Assembly (NCBI GenBank): GCA_964030475.1
Contig: CAXIPT010000001.1
Coordinates: 1,986,449 to 2,050,448, forward strand
DNA length: 64,000 bases
Source of the DNA: Tethya wilhelma
Lineage: Eukaryota > Porifera > Demospongiae > Tethyida > Tethyidae
Direction: 5' to 3'
In this document: positions 34,505-43,959 of the stretch, in pieces
How the letters are laid out: each line of letters opens with the position of its first letter
How positions within the stretch are numbered: position 1 is the stretch's first letter
Notes under the pieces: generated by a model
What the model was told of the DNA's origin: nothing
Databases searched by the model: none
The model's input: only the letters and a program-made list of their open reading frames with translations
Made by a program: the position numbers and the translations under genes

Positions 34505-35546
34505 AGTTAAGCAAAGAAAAATATCACAAAAGTGTTTATTTTGTGCTGAAAAGTGTTTTCAAGGCAAAATAAGCGTTTTTTGCAAAAAGTGTATTTTATG
34601 GTCTTAGAAAATTTTCTAAGTCCATATTCACACAAAAACACTAAGTTCTTTATATCTACCATGAAAAAACTTTGCTTTTGACTAACAATGTTTTTTTTAC
34701 CAAGAGAATGTTCCATGTGTTGAAAATAGGAAAATTTTTCAAAAGTGTTTCTTTTGAGCTGAAAAGAATTTTCAAAGAAAAATAAAGGTTTTTTGTAAAA
34801 AGTGTACTTTATGATCTTAGAAAATTTTCTAAGTACATAGTAACCAAAAAACTAAGTTATTTATCTCTACCTTCAGAAAACTTTGTTTTCACTAGCATTG
34901 TTTTTTCCATGTGTTGAAAAAAGAAAAATTTCACAAAAATGTTTTTTTGTGCTGAAATGTATTTTCACGGCAAATTAAAGGTTTTTTGTAAAAAGTGTAC
35001 TTTATGGTCTTACAAAATTTTCAAAGTTTATAGTCACTTCAAAAATTAAGTTCTTTATCTCTACAGTGAGAAAACTTTGTTTTTCACCAAAAATGTTTTT
35101 TACACCAAGAAAATGTTCCATGTGTTGAGAAAATAAAATAACACAAAAGTGTTTATTTTGTGCTGAAAAGGGTTTTGAATGCAAAATAAACGTTTTTTGC
35201 AAAACGTATATTCAAAGTCCAAAGTCCGTCCAAAACACTAAGTTTTTTATATCTACCGTGAAAAAACTTTGCTTTTTACTAGCAATGTTTTTTACATCAA
35301 TAGAATATTCCATGTTTTAAGAGAAGTAAAATATCACAAAAGTGTTTCTCTTGTCCTGAAAAGTTTTTTTAAGACAAAATAAACGTTTTTTGCAAAAAGT
35401 GTACTTTATGGTCTTAGAAAATTTTCTAAGTCCATAGTCACTCAAAAAATTAAGTTCTTTATCTTTGCCATAAAAAAACCATGTTTTTTTGGCCAACAAT
35501 GTTTTTTACACCAAGCAAATGTTACATGTGTTGAGCAAGGTAAAAT
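34505..35546. repeat. AT-rich tandem satellite, about five ~200-bp units
   Basis: A block beginning near GTGTTTATTTTGTGCTGAAAAG recurs at about 34532, 34744, 34939, 35149 and 35342. Each unit carries the same internal order: GGTTTTTTGCAAAAAGTGTA, then AAAATTTTCTAAGT, then CTAAGTTCTTTAT, then TTCCATGTGTTGA. The units are diverged and the array runs into the contig end at 35547. Confidence 0.85.
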
Positions 35547-35547
35547 N

Positions 35548-36279
35548 GGGCATAAAAAATGAAGTAGTCATGTGCCGAAATTGAGACATTCCTTGTTCCA
35601 ATACTTTTTACTGCACTGCCCATTCCTACATGACTTATTTTTTTGAAATTTTTACTACTTGTTCATCCACTTTTTTCAACACTACAGTGTGGAGACTATC
35701 AGAGGCAGGTTAGTCCCTACAAAAAGCTTAAGTAGCAGCTGGTATGCACTACATTATGCTAGAGGAGGCTAATGCCCATGCGCACAATAATGCCACGTGG
35801 GTTAATGACCTTTGAACTTTACCCACAAAGATGGCTGCATTGTAGCACATGAATATATACACTAAGTTTCAAAGCTCTCTAGTTTTTGTTTATGCCTGTT
35901 TATGATAAAAACGAGTAACAAGGAATGTAGTACCTATGAGAAGAACTTACTCTGTGCTGTCAAAGTTGGCTCAACACATTCTGGTTCTCTGGAAATCCTT
36001 TTCAAGTAAGTCAGTTAGGAAGTAAGTAAGTAAGTAAGTACGTTAGCAGAACAAAAATGGCACTATGGTGGCTTCCCACTAGCGCTCTCTACGAGTGCTG
36101 AGAAAAGTTTTTGTGAGATTTAGACCTTGCATGCAGTTGGTAATCTGTCAGTGAGAGCCTTTGAGCAACGTTGAAGGCTTAATTTTGTTTGACTAGATTT
36201 TTATAGTGAGCAACATTTTGTATTGTGTCTATGGGACAGTCGGCCCATTCCTACTATACGTACTACCGTACGTATGATT
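35548..36279. mobile_element. Second copy of the dispersed foldback element
   Basis: Diverged reverse-complement of 657-1363, including the GAAGTAGTCATGTGCCGAAA end and the palindromic ACGTACTACCGTACGT end at about 36256-36275. The copy begins at the N at 35547, so its left part is probably missing. A (AAGT)n-like tract lies near 36019-36040. No coding potential. Confidence 0.8.
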
Positions 36280-37434
36280 AGCTACGTATCCGGGACTTAA
36301 TAATCGTACTGTTTGGTTGTCAGTTGCTTTTTGTTGGTCAGTCTCTTACTATCTTTATCTTATTAAGACTTTTTGTAGACTAGTGTGTTTATATTAGCGT
36401 TATTTGGCTATTATACCATCTTTTGTTGTACATTGGATTGATTATTACTGATTATTACAACTGAGGTCAGAGGTCAATCCAGTATTCCAGTCCAGTACTC
36501 CAGTCTAGTAATCCAGTCCAATGAATAGACACTGCTGCTGGTGCCGCCTAGCTTTTATTTCCATGTGATAAGGTATAAAAATCTCGTGAGTTCCACAAAT
36601 TTGGTGCCTAGCGACGACAATATGAACATTTTCTTTAGCATTCAGTTCTAATCGAACTTGCACTCAAGGGAAAGGTGAACTTATTCATCCTCGCTTTCAA
36701 GTTCAAGTATTCTTTTTGGCAGTGTTATACTCATGGAGTCATTTACAAATCAGCACTCTCAGTCAGTGTTTTGTTTCCAGGGTGGCAAGCCTTCAGTGAA
36801 GAGTTTACTGAACAGTCTTATTTCAATGAGCAAAAAACTATAAATTATCACCCTGAAAGGTTTGTTCTTTCTCTGTTGTACAGTAATTATAGGTAATTAA
36901 AATAGATATAATTTTAATAGATATTTAAATTTTAAATAGATACTATTTAAGAAATGTTGAAAAACGTAAGACTGCCATGTGTGAATACTCGAAATCCAGT
37001 CACATTCACAATGCTAAAAGAAAGCAAACCCTATCCGAAAACAATTATAAGCAAAACCCTGAGCTTAAGGGACCATTCCCTAAAAAAAATATTAATTCAC
37101 AGAACCCTGAGCACAAGAGAGCATTCTCTAGAAAGAAATATTCAGAAAACCCTGAGGCTAAGAAAACAAAATCTAGAGAGATATACTAGCCACCCTGAAA
37201 GAGTGCTTCAAGAATAAATTACAAAAAAGACCCCAAACCAAAAAGGAAGCCTCAAAAATTTTTATCAACAAACCTTCAGCTCAAAAAGCAGCTTCGAAGA
37301 AAAACTACTCCAAACATTCAGCTGCTAGAAAAATTGTGATGAAAGCCTACCACATTAGGAACAGGAAAGCAATTTGTGCATAAAACGAGACAAATATGCC
37401 CTTTCTAAGCCAAAAAGTAAAGAATGTGAAAAAA
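36280..37434 (+). other. Transposon-like debris with NPE-repeat peptide remnant
   Basis: No intact gene. About 36977-37189 can be read as a degenerate basic repeat, with units of the form KYSENPEAKKTKSR, QNPEHKRAFSRKK and NYKQNPELK. Diverged continuation fragments (NYKKDPK, KKNYSKHSAARK) run to about 37370 in shifted frames. Such basic N-P-E repeats occur, from memory, in proteins encoded by some animal mobile elements. This copy is broken by stops and frameshifts. Upstream, 36280-36950 is AT-rich with no clear features. Confidence 0.4.
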
Positions 37435-37435
37435 N

Positions 37436-38614
37436 GATATGATTCAACGCTGACCACTGCTGTTCGAGAGGTCACTCACACAGAGTCAAGGTCAGTGTTC
37501 CATGTCCCAGCCAGCCCTGGGCTAGCATCGGGATCAGACCTCAGTCATGTTCTTCGTACCAAACACTTTGGAGTGAATCTACAACAACTGAAGGATAGAG
37601 AGGGTACTTCTGTTCCGCTGGTGATGAGAAACTGTGTGGAGTTCTTGGAACACCACGCCCTTGAAGTGGAGGGGATATTCCGACGAGCATCCAACACTAG
37701 TGAAGTCCATAGTACAAAGAAGAAAATAGACACAGGTATAGAGGGAGAGGTATGGGGAAATGTGTAACATACGATCAACATTATGTTTTTGCTTTTTGGT
37801 TCTCAGGCTGTTCCCTCTTAGCATTGAATTTTTTTTTTTATCAACTACCGTATAGCCGGAAAATTTGGCAGGGAATTAAATTTGGCGGATTGGCAGATGG
37901 GACTTAGTAGCGCCAAATTAAAATCCGCCAATATTTAGTGCGTGTGCGTATACGTATATACGTACGTATGCATATTGTGCACGTGATCGGCTCGCTCCGC
38001 CAAATTCAAAGTTTGCTCAATCCGCCAAATTTAATTCTCGCCAAATTTTCCGGCTATACGGTACAAAGTTTAGTGTCCCCCTATTTTTCACCTTGTGTAC
38101 TGCATAGAGCATTGTTTGTGTGGGAAGCAATTTTCACGGATTTTACAAATTTGGGGGCAATCCATGAAAATAAGATACGCAAATTTCACCGTGTATACTA
38201 TTATAATGGTAAGCAAGACAAATTGTGAAAATTTTATCTGCAAAAACTTATTGTTAGCACTTCTGCAAAGTTTGTTTCCCTTGAAAAAAAAAGTCCTATA
38301 CAGTATTTTGTGGGAAAGGCCTGGAACAATTCCACTGAGATTGATTTGTTGAGACTAAACCAGTGAATGGCCTCTCCTCTTGTTTAGTATCTTTGTCGTG
38401 CTTTTCTAAAACCTAAGGTTTATGTCGTTGTCTTGTATCACAGGAGATCTGTCTGTGTTTGGTACACCGACTACTGATCCTCATCTTATAGCAGTCCTCT
38501 TGAAGTTGTTCCTCAGAGAACTACCTGAACCGTTGCTGACATATATTGCTTATGCAGGTGTTACGCAAATTCGAGGTATGTAATGATTTCCATTAGACTC
38601 ACACGGGCTAAGGA

Positions 38615-38647
<33 letters not shown>

Positions 38648-39011
38648 GTGTTAACCTTTGTTTTCTGAATTTAGGTAAGAGTGCAGATATGAGAATCCAA
38701 GCTTGTAAGGAAGTCATTGAGAGTTTGCCTGAACTCAACTACGAGGTGTTACATTACCTGGTGCTATTCTTGAATAAGGTCAGTGCCAGAGGCATATTTT
38801 ATATCCTCCAATATCACGCATGATTGTGCAATACACACAGGTAGTGGATAAAGAAGAGGTAAATAAGATGACAGCACTCAATCTGGCCATTGTGTTCGGG
38901 CCCAATCTCATCTGGAACCATAATGAAGCAGCAAGTCTGACCAGCCTCGGAGAAATAAACTCATTCACCTACATTCTCATTGAACATTGCAATGAAATAT
39001 TCACAAGATAG
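37436..39011 (+). CDS. RhoGAP domain, 3' half of ARHGAP1-like gene
   Basis: Exons 37436(or later)-37735, 38444-38575, 38675-38778, 38841-39011 (TAG) are in consistent phase; the 5' side is cut by the N at 37435. The protein is a nearly complete RhoGAP: HFGVNLQQL, 'EGIFRRASNT' with the catalytic arginine finger, the conserved 'LLKLFLRELPEPLL', and 'MTALNLAIVFGPNLIW'. The order and wording match ARHGAP1, which stimulates GTP hydrolysis by Cdc42/Rho. The Sec14 half of such a protein is at 23901-26231 on the minus strand. About 130 residues of the Sec14 domain are missing between them. Confidence 0.85.
37846..38063. mobile_element. MITE with 23-24-bp terminal inverted repeats
   Basis: The left end TACCGTATAGCCGGAAAATT is matched by its exact inverse AATTTTCCGGCTATACGGTA at the right end, about 218 bp in total. 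The interior repeats CCGCCAAATT/AATTTGGCGG in both orientations and a TACGTATATACGTACGTA core. It sits in the first visible intron of the RhoGAP half. Confidence 0.85.
38064..38443. other. Intron remainder of the RhoGAP gene
   Basis: AT-rich, with AAAATTT/CACGGAT blocks (about 38130-38240) reminiscent of the SMPD2 intron repeat, and a poly(A) tract near 38285. No exon seen. Confidence 0.4.
38616..38650. repeat. (GT)n microsatellite
   Basis: GT repeat with one interruption in the 99-bp intron 38576-38674 of the RhoGAP gene. Confidence 0.9.
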
Positions 39012-39313
39012 TTAGTATTGTTGTTAGTGATTTATGTTTGTGTTTGGTTTCAGTGCATTTTTCATTTTTAAATTCATGATTTGGTGTTCTACGATGTCAG
39101 AAATCTGGATATCCATTGGTGAAAGCCCAGAGCTAGCCCCACCTATTATAAGCAAAGCACGTGCTCCACATAAACACTCGAGTATACTCACATGGTTCTC
39201 GGCTCTCTGAGGCCTGGGCCTGGATGCTACTCTGATGAATCTATTCCAAGGCTCCAAATGACTACAACCAGTTGAAGGTATAATATGACAGTCTCTTTCA
39301 TGAACTTTGGACC
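39012..39313. other. Intergenic region, tandem genes
   Basis: About 300 bp between the RhoGAP stop and the next plus-strand start. The first half is AT-rich and likely 3' UTR; the second half, with a few CpGs, presumably holds the promoter. Nothing more specific seen. Confidence 0.4.
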
Positions 39314-41011
39314 ATGATTGATGTGTCCTCTAGTCATGGCAAGTCAAGGTGGAGACAGTTCGTTGTGCTGGTGTTGATCATGGCGTTGCTAGTGCTCATC
39401 TTGTATGCCTACCTTAATACAAACGACACAGGCAGACTCCAATCTAGAATAGCTGTTCAGCAATGGGAAGCCCATTCCCTAGGGATGGTGGTAAATCAGT
39501 ATCACTCTGAGTCAAGTCACCTTCATTCTCACAGAGCCAAAGGTTATCTTCTCTCATTGTACACTCTAGAACAACTCACAATGTCCTCAGGCCATTTTTA
39601 CTCACTCGTCAATCTAGCATATTCGTGGAACCTGACAGCAGTGGAACCAGTTGTATGCAATTCTCGTATGTTTGGTCTACGAAATTTATCCACTTGTGGA
39701 ATTAGATCAAATGCACCATCTCAAGTATTTAAAGACGATACTCAATCTATTGAACTTGATTTTGGACAGTTATTCAATTTGACGTATTTGCAGCGGAATC
39801 TTAGTATATGTCTCGGTGATAGCACATCTGACGACAACTCATCTATCAAACCTATCATTGATTCTTTGGACAGTTTTCTCAGACATTCATATCGTGATAT
39901 TGTCTTGGTCCATTTTGTTCACATGCCGGGAAGTATCGCTAGAAATAGTTTCATTCCTTCAGTAACCCTCAAGAAGATTGAAAAACAATTACTAAGAGCT
40001 CGCAAAAATGAAACAAATAGTATATTTAATTGTAGTATCGAAGCCAGCACTACTGGATTGTCAAAGAAAATCGAAGAAAAACTCAACTCAAACCTCCTCC
40101 TATCTTCGACAAGCACACTGGAGATGTTCAGAGTGTCTTGTGTCATCTGTGTGGACATGATGAATGCCAGCATGTCTCTGAAGGAACTCAAGGAGGCCAT
40201 TGTATCCACAAGAAGAAAAGTGACTGGTAAAGAGTTCATTCTTGAAGCCAGTGTTGTGTTCACCAAGTGGCAAGTGTTTGGACCTTTGAAGCAATCAACA
40301 AATTTTCACATATTTGCTTCCTGCAATAGCCGTTGGTCTATTCCTTACAGTGAAGAGATATCACTCGCTTCAAAACACTTTCTCTCTTCTTTGAAGGTGA
40401 TCAAGCCATTCATATCAGTGCACATGAGGCTGGAGAGGCTGTATCAATATGAAGTGTACATGCAGGGATATCTGGATTGCTGCTTGCGGAGGTTTGCTAG
40501 CCTCATGCGCTCCTTGTCGTCCAAGTATAAGGTTGACCCTGCTAATATTGTCATGATTAAAGACTATGGACCTTACGGATCAGATTCATGTGTCCATAAA
40601 AACCTCAGTGTTTGTCTGAACACTACAAAAGGTGTTGAGAGCAAATTGAAGCAGTGGGGGTACAGTTTCTCTGAGTTTGACCCAAAGAGTTACAGTATCC
40701 AAGGAATACCTCCCCTTAGTTCAGGATTTACCTCACTAGTTGAGGCTCACACTTTGCTGTCTGGTGAGGCTCTAGTTACTCTGGGATTTGGCAGTTTTCA
40801 AAGCTCCATTATTAGAAACTTTGCTCAAAGAAAGTTGAGTGTTGACGTTCAAAGTGGATTTAACAAAATTCTGAATGCCTCTGATGATATGATCTACAGA
40901 ATATGTCCTTGTAAACTGTTGCGAGGTCATACGGAGAAATTGAATGGTTTGGATTTAGGTATGTCGTGTGAAGCTGGTACAACTACTCTAGATGTTGATG
41001 GTGTTCACTAA
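39314..41011 (+). CDS. Type II membrane protein, O-fucosyltransferase-like
   Basis: A single intronless frame of 565 aa. A short cytoplasmic tail (SRWRQ) precedes TM 'FVVLVLIMALLVLILYAYL'. The luminal part has many Asn-X-Ser/Thr sequons. 'FISVHMRLERLYQYE' resembles the H-[IVM]-R-x-E GDP-fucose-binding motif of protein O-fucosyltransferases. The later 'ALVTLGFGSFQSSIIRNFAQ' fits their C-terminal nucleotide-binding region. The N-terminal ~300 residues are not recognisable to me. Golgi/ER glycosylation of a protein substrate is inferred; catalytic activity is unproven. Confidence 0.55.
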   Translation: MIDVSSSHGKSRWRQFVVLVLIMALLVLILYAYLNTNDTGRLQSRIAVQQWEAHSLGMVVNQYHSESSHLHSHRAKGYLLSLYTLEQLTMSSGHFYSLVNLAYSWNLTAVEPVVCNSRMFGLRNLSTCGIRSNAPSQVFKDDTQSIELDFGQLFNLTYLQRNLSICLGDSTSDDNSSIKPIIDSLDSFLRHSYRDIVLVHFVHMPGSIARNSFIPSVTLKKIEKQLLRARKNETNSIFNCSIEASTTGLSKKIEEKLNSNLLLSSTSTLEMFRVSCVICVDMMNASMSLKELKEAIVSTRRKVTGKEFILEASVVFTKWQVFGPLKQSTNFHIFASCNSRWSIPYSEEISLASKHFLSSLKVIKPFISVHMRLERLYQYEVYMQGYLDCCLRRFASLMRSLSSKYKVDPANIVMIKDYGPYGSDSCVHKNLSVCLNTTKGVESKLKQWGYSFSEFDPKSYSIQGIPPLSSGFTSLVEAHTLLSGEALVTLGFGSFQSSIIRNFAQRKLSVDVQSGFNKILNASDDMIYRICPCKLLRGHTEKLNGLDLGMSCEAGTTTLDVDGVH

Positions 41012-41152
41012 CTGTAATGGTATTGAATGTCAATAACATTGTTCAACTGTTATCATCAATGCTAAAGTACATCAAACATGCAGTAATCTGGAAAAGGGTC
41101 GTTAAGTTGTGACAATTTAACCTTTGGACCCTCTCCAACTTGGAGGTCTGAC

Positions 41153-41719
41153 ATGGGCAACTGTGTGGACTTTTGTTTTGGTGAAACAGCTAGTCCAGCA
41201 CCTCAAATCCCGTTAGAAGATGCGGTGAGGATAACTAATACATACTCCACTCACTCGTATATATAGCACTTTTTGATATAAACATAGATAAGGTTATATA
41301 AACATAATTTATCTATGCTCTATCCATACTCTTGGCACAGGAAATGAGAAGACAAAGACAAGCTGAGGCTGCGTTGAAGAGACAGAAAGAGGTTTGCTCA
41401 ATTACATTTAAGTTCCATTGTATGGTTTTGTACATTATCAAACCACTTATAGTGGTCCATCCAAAGTCCTCAATGCCCAGCCACACCCAACAGGCACTGC
41501 CTGGCAACTGGGAGGGTTTGAACTAGGTTTAATTCTTGTTATATGGTGGCATTGACCAACTTAGTTATACCTCTGTTTTGTGTTGTATCTCTGTTTTAGG
41601 GAGAAGGACGAGGATTGAAAAACCCAGAAGCAGTAAAAGCCAAGCAAAAGAAAAGAGAAGAGATAGAGAGACAAGCAGCAGCTGCTAGTGGTGGAGGGGG
41701 AGATGGTGGGGCACTGAGG
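41153..41719 (+). CDS. SVIP: SVIP, small VCP-interacting protein, 3' partial
   Basis: Exons 41153-41224, 41341-41391, 41600-41719 give 81 codons in frame. The N-terminus MGNCVDFCFGE has Gly2 for N-myristoylation and Cys for palmitoylation. It is followed by 'AEAALKRQKE' and 'RGLKNPEAVKAKQKKREEIE', the VCP/p97-interacting amphipathic helix region, and ends GGALR. This matches vertebrate SVIP in length and order (human ends shortly after GGLRW). SVIP tethers VCP to ER membranes and inhibits ERAD. The final few codons and stop are missing. The donor at 41720 enters a (GT)n tract that stops at the N at 41789. Confidence 0.85.
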
Positions 41720-41734
41720 GTGAGTGGTGTATGT

Positions 41735-41739
41735 GTGTG

Positions 41740-41788
<49 letters not shown>
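41735..41788. repeat. (GT)n microsatellite ending at contig join
   Basis: GT repeat from about 41735 running directly into the single N at 41789. The assembly evidently broke inside the repeat. Confidence 0.9.
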
Positions 41789-41789
41789 N

Positions 41790-41901
41790 AATGAATATGA
41801 AAATGAAGAAGAGTACTTTGTACCAGCAACAAGAGAGGATGAGTTGAAGGAGCAACTTAAGAAGTTGAAGATACATGTGATCCAAACCAAGGAGTTACAG
41901 T
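41790..41901 (+). other. Orphan coding-like exon, coiled-coil
   Basis: Immediately after the N, the plus strand encodes 'ENEEEYFVPATREDELKEQL', followed by a Lys/Leu-rich helix (KKLKIHVIQTKEL), and then a GTACGTGAG donor-like sequence. It cannot be joined to SVIP by family logic and no plus-strand continuation is visible, so it probably belongs to a gene lost at the join. Confidence 0.4.
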
Positions 41902-41907
41902 ACGTGA

Positions 41908-41909
41908 GC

Positions 41910-41953
<44 letters not shown>

Positions 41954-41990
41954 GTGTGTGTGTGTGTGTGTATGTGTGTGTGTGTGTGTT
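41908..41990. repeat. (GT)n microsatellite
   Basis: GT repeat with a few single-base interruptions, downstream of the orphan exon. Confidence 0.92.
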
Positions 41991-42113
41991 GGAGGGGAGA
42001 CATTAATATTTGCTTACCCTCGGCTCATGAGTGAAACTGCATTTTGTTCCTCTAACTTTCTGACCTACAAAGGACACAAAATGGGAGCATTAAACAGACA
42101 TATCAGGTTGAGG

Positions 42114-43739
42114 TCAAATGGGGTAGCTACATAGAGTGGTGGAATGCCCTACCAGTAGAGATGTTCCACTAAGACTTTCTTCCAACTCTGTTATTCTCTG
42201 TTCCTTCTCCTCCAACTGTCGCTCAGCAAATGACAACTCTCCCTATGGGAATATACACACAACTAGTCATAATGCAACACATTTAATATATACACATGTG
42301 TGCACACACCCACACCCACGCACCTTCACATCACTCAGCTCATTCTCCAGCTGCAACCTCATTGCTGTCTCTGAAACATTTCTCTCTCGAAGATTACTCA
42401 AATCCGACTGGATAATCTCTGCCAGCTGCTCAGCAACCATCCTTTGGGAGCGTTCCTTGTTCATCTGAGTCATCACCATCTGGTGCTCGGCCTTCAAGAA
42501 CTGCAGCTCCTCCATTTCCTTGACACGCTGCATGAGATCAAAACAGCTGAGAGTGGTGTTGGAGCCGACCTCCTTCAGGAAGGGTGGAGGGGCAGTAGAG
42601 GTGCTGCGGTGAGACACTTCAACTGGGTCCGTACTAGTGGATGTCTCGGTGGTGGTGGGGACAGCATTCACACCAATGTCTGCCATTTCAGTGACTGGAT
42701 CAAAGGAGGTGATGTTCAATTGGCTCTGCGCCAGTTTCCTCTCAAGGACAATGACAGGTACCCTCTCCTCTTGTACTGAAAGACTCTCTCCCTGTGTGCT
42801 ACCATCTATGTCTATTGTACCACTTTCAGTTTCAATATCCATCTGAGTGGTATTAGAATCAACGGTAGTAACAGCCTGGTCATCTATTGAGGGTTGAGCA
42901 GTGATCTTTTCCACATATCTTCCCTCTGCTAAGCAAGCCTGTTCCAGTCTCATCATGGCTCCTAAATCACTCACCAAAGACTCAGCCAGATAGACACTAG
43001 TGTTTGGAGGAGGAGCTAGTTCAGTGGCATCTACAATGACCCACTCTGACTCATCGATCTCTAGTGAAGCAGGACCAACACTCTTCTCCTGCTCTGATGT
43101 ACTAGATTCTTCCAAGTTCTTTTCAATGGTTAGTTCAGTCACAGAAGTCTCTGCAAGTTCACGATATGGCTCATCATTACTGTGACTTTGAGTAGTCAGT
43201 GCAGAGCCAAAAGTTTCTCCTTCTTCTAATGCTGATTCAGATTCCATTCCCATTCCACATTCTTCCATTCCAATATCCTTCCTCTCATCAGTGACCACCT
43301 CCTCAGCTTCATCAACCAGACCAACCTCTTTGTCAACATCGATCAGTTTAGCTGCAGTAGTTACTTCCACCCACTTTTTCTCTGCCTCACACACCTCTAC
43401 CAACTTCACCTGCTTCTGTAATTCTTTTGTCAATGAGCAAGCAATGTAGGCCAGGGACGGAACAACATCAACTTTCACACATTCCACTTCTGACGGTCCA
43501 GTTTTCAATACTGGCCCATCAGTGTTGGTGCACGTCTCTTGATGGAGGTCATCAGGTACACTACTAGGTGTAGGTTTCTTGGAGTCAGCAGGCATCGTAT
43601 CGGTTTCCTGATCACGATCACTGGCGTTGTGTGCAACTAACATAGGCTCAGCTATGCATGAATAGAGATAGGACTGCCACGTCTGAGCAGCATCTGTAGC
43701 TAGGCAAGAAGCCAGCTCCTTTGATACACGATCCTCCAT
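42114..43739 (-). CDS. Acidic protein with C-terminal coiled coil
   Basis: Two exons, 43739-42324 and 42242-42114, give 514 aa. The first ~370 residues are acidic and low in hydrophobic blocks (many Glu, Asp, Ser, Thr, Val), with two short helical segments (about ECVKVDVVPSLAYIACSLTK and SLVSDLGAMMRLEQACLAEG). From about residue 400 it is a continuous heptad coiled coil, 'FDLMQRVKEMEELQFLKAEH' to 'ERQLEEKEQRITELEESL'. No enzyme motif or TM. I do not recognise the family; a dimeric structural or adaptor protein is the most that can be inferred. Confidence 0.7.
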
Positions 43740-43959
43740 AGTCTGACAGTCAGGAGATTAGTGTGTCATCAGTCACTGGGTGGGGGAGAGAGATAATAGA
43801 CTAAAATGCAAGTAGAAGAATATGCATAGACTGTGGTCAATATACCTCTTGTTCGATGAAAAAAGGAGCTTGTACTTTTTCTTGTCTGCACATATGACTG
43901 CCAGCTCAGCACATTTCCAAATAGCGCACACCGAGTATGGTGCGCACCAAATGGAATAA
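43740..43959. promoter_or_regulatory. Bidirectional promoter (coiled-coil gene vs THG1L)
   Basis: 220 bp separate the two start codons. It contains a near-palindrome built from TAGCGCAC and GTGCGCAC (about 43922-43948) just upstream of THG1L. Confidence 0.45.

Noticed and set aside
34505..35499. Phe/Lys-rich minus-strand frames repeated several times
   Set aside because: They are translations of the AT-rich satellite units, broken by stops each period.
42136..42846. Plus-strand frames opposite the acidic coiled-coil gene
   Set aside because: Antisense shadows of a long, well-formed minus-strand coding exon with coiled-coil periodicity.
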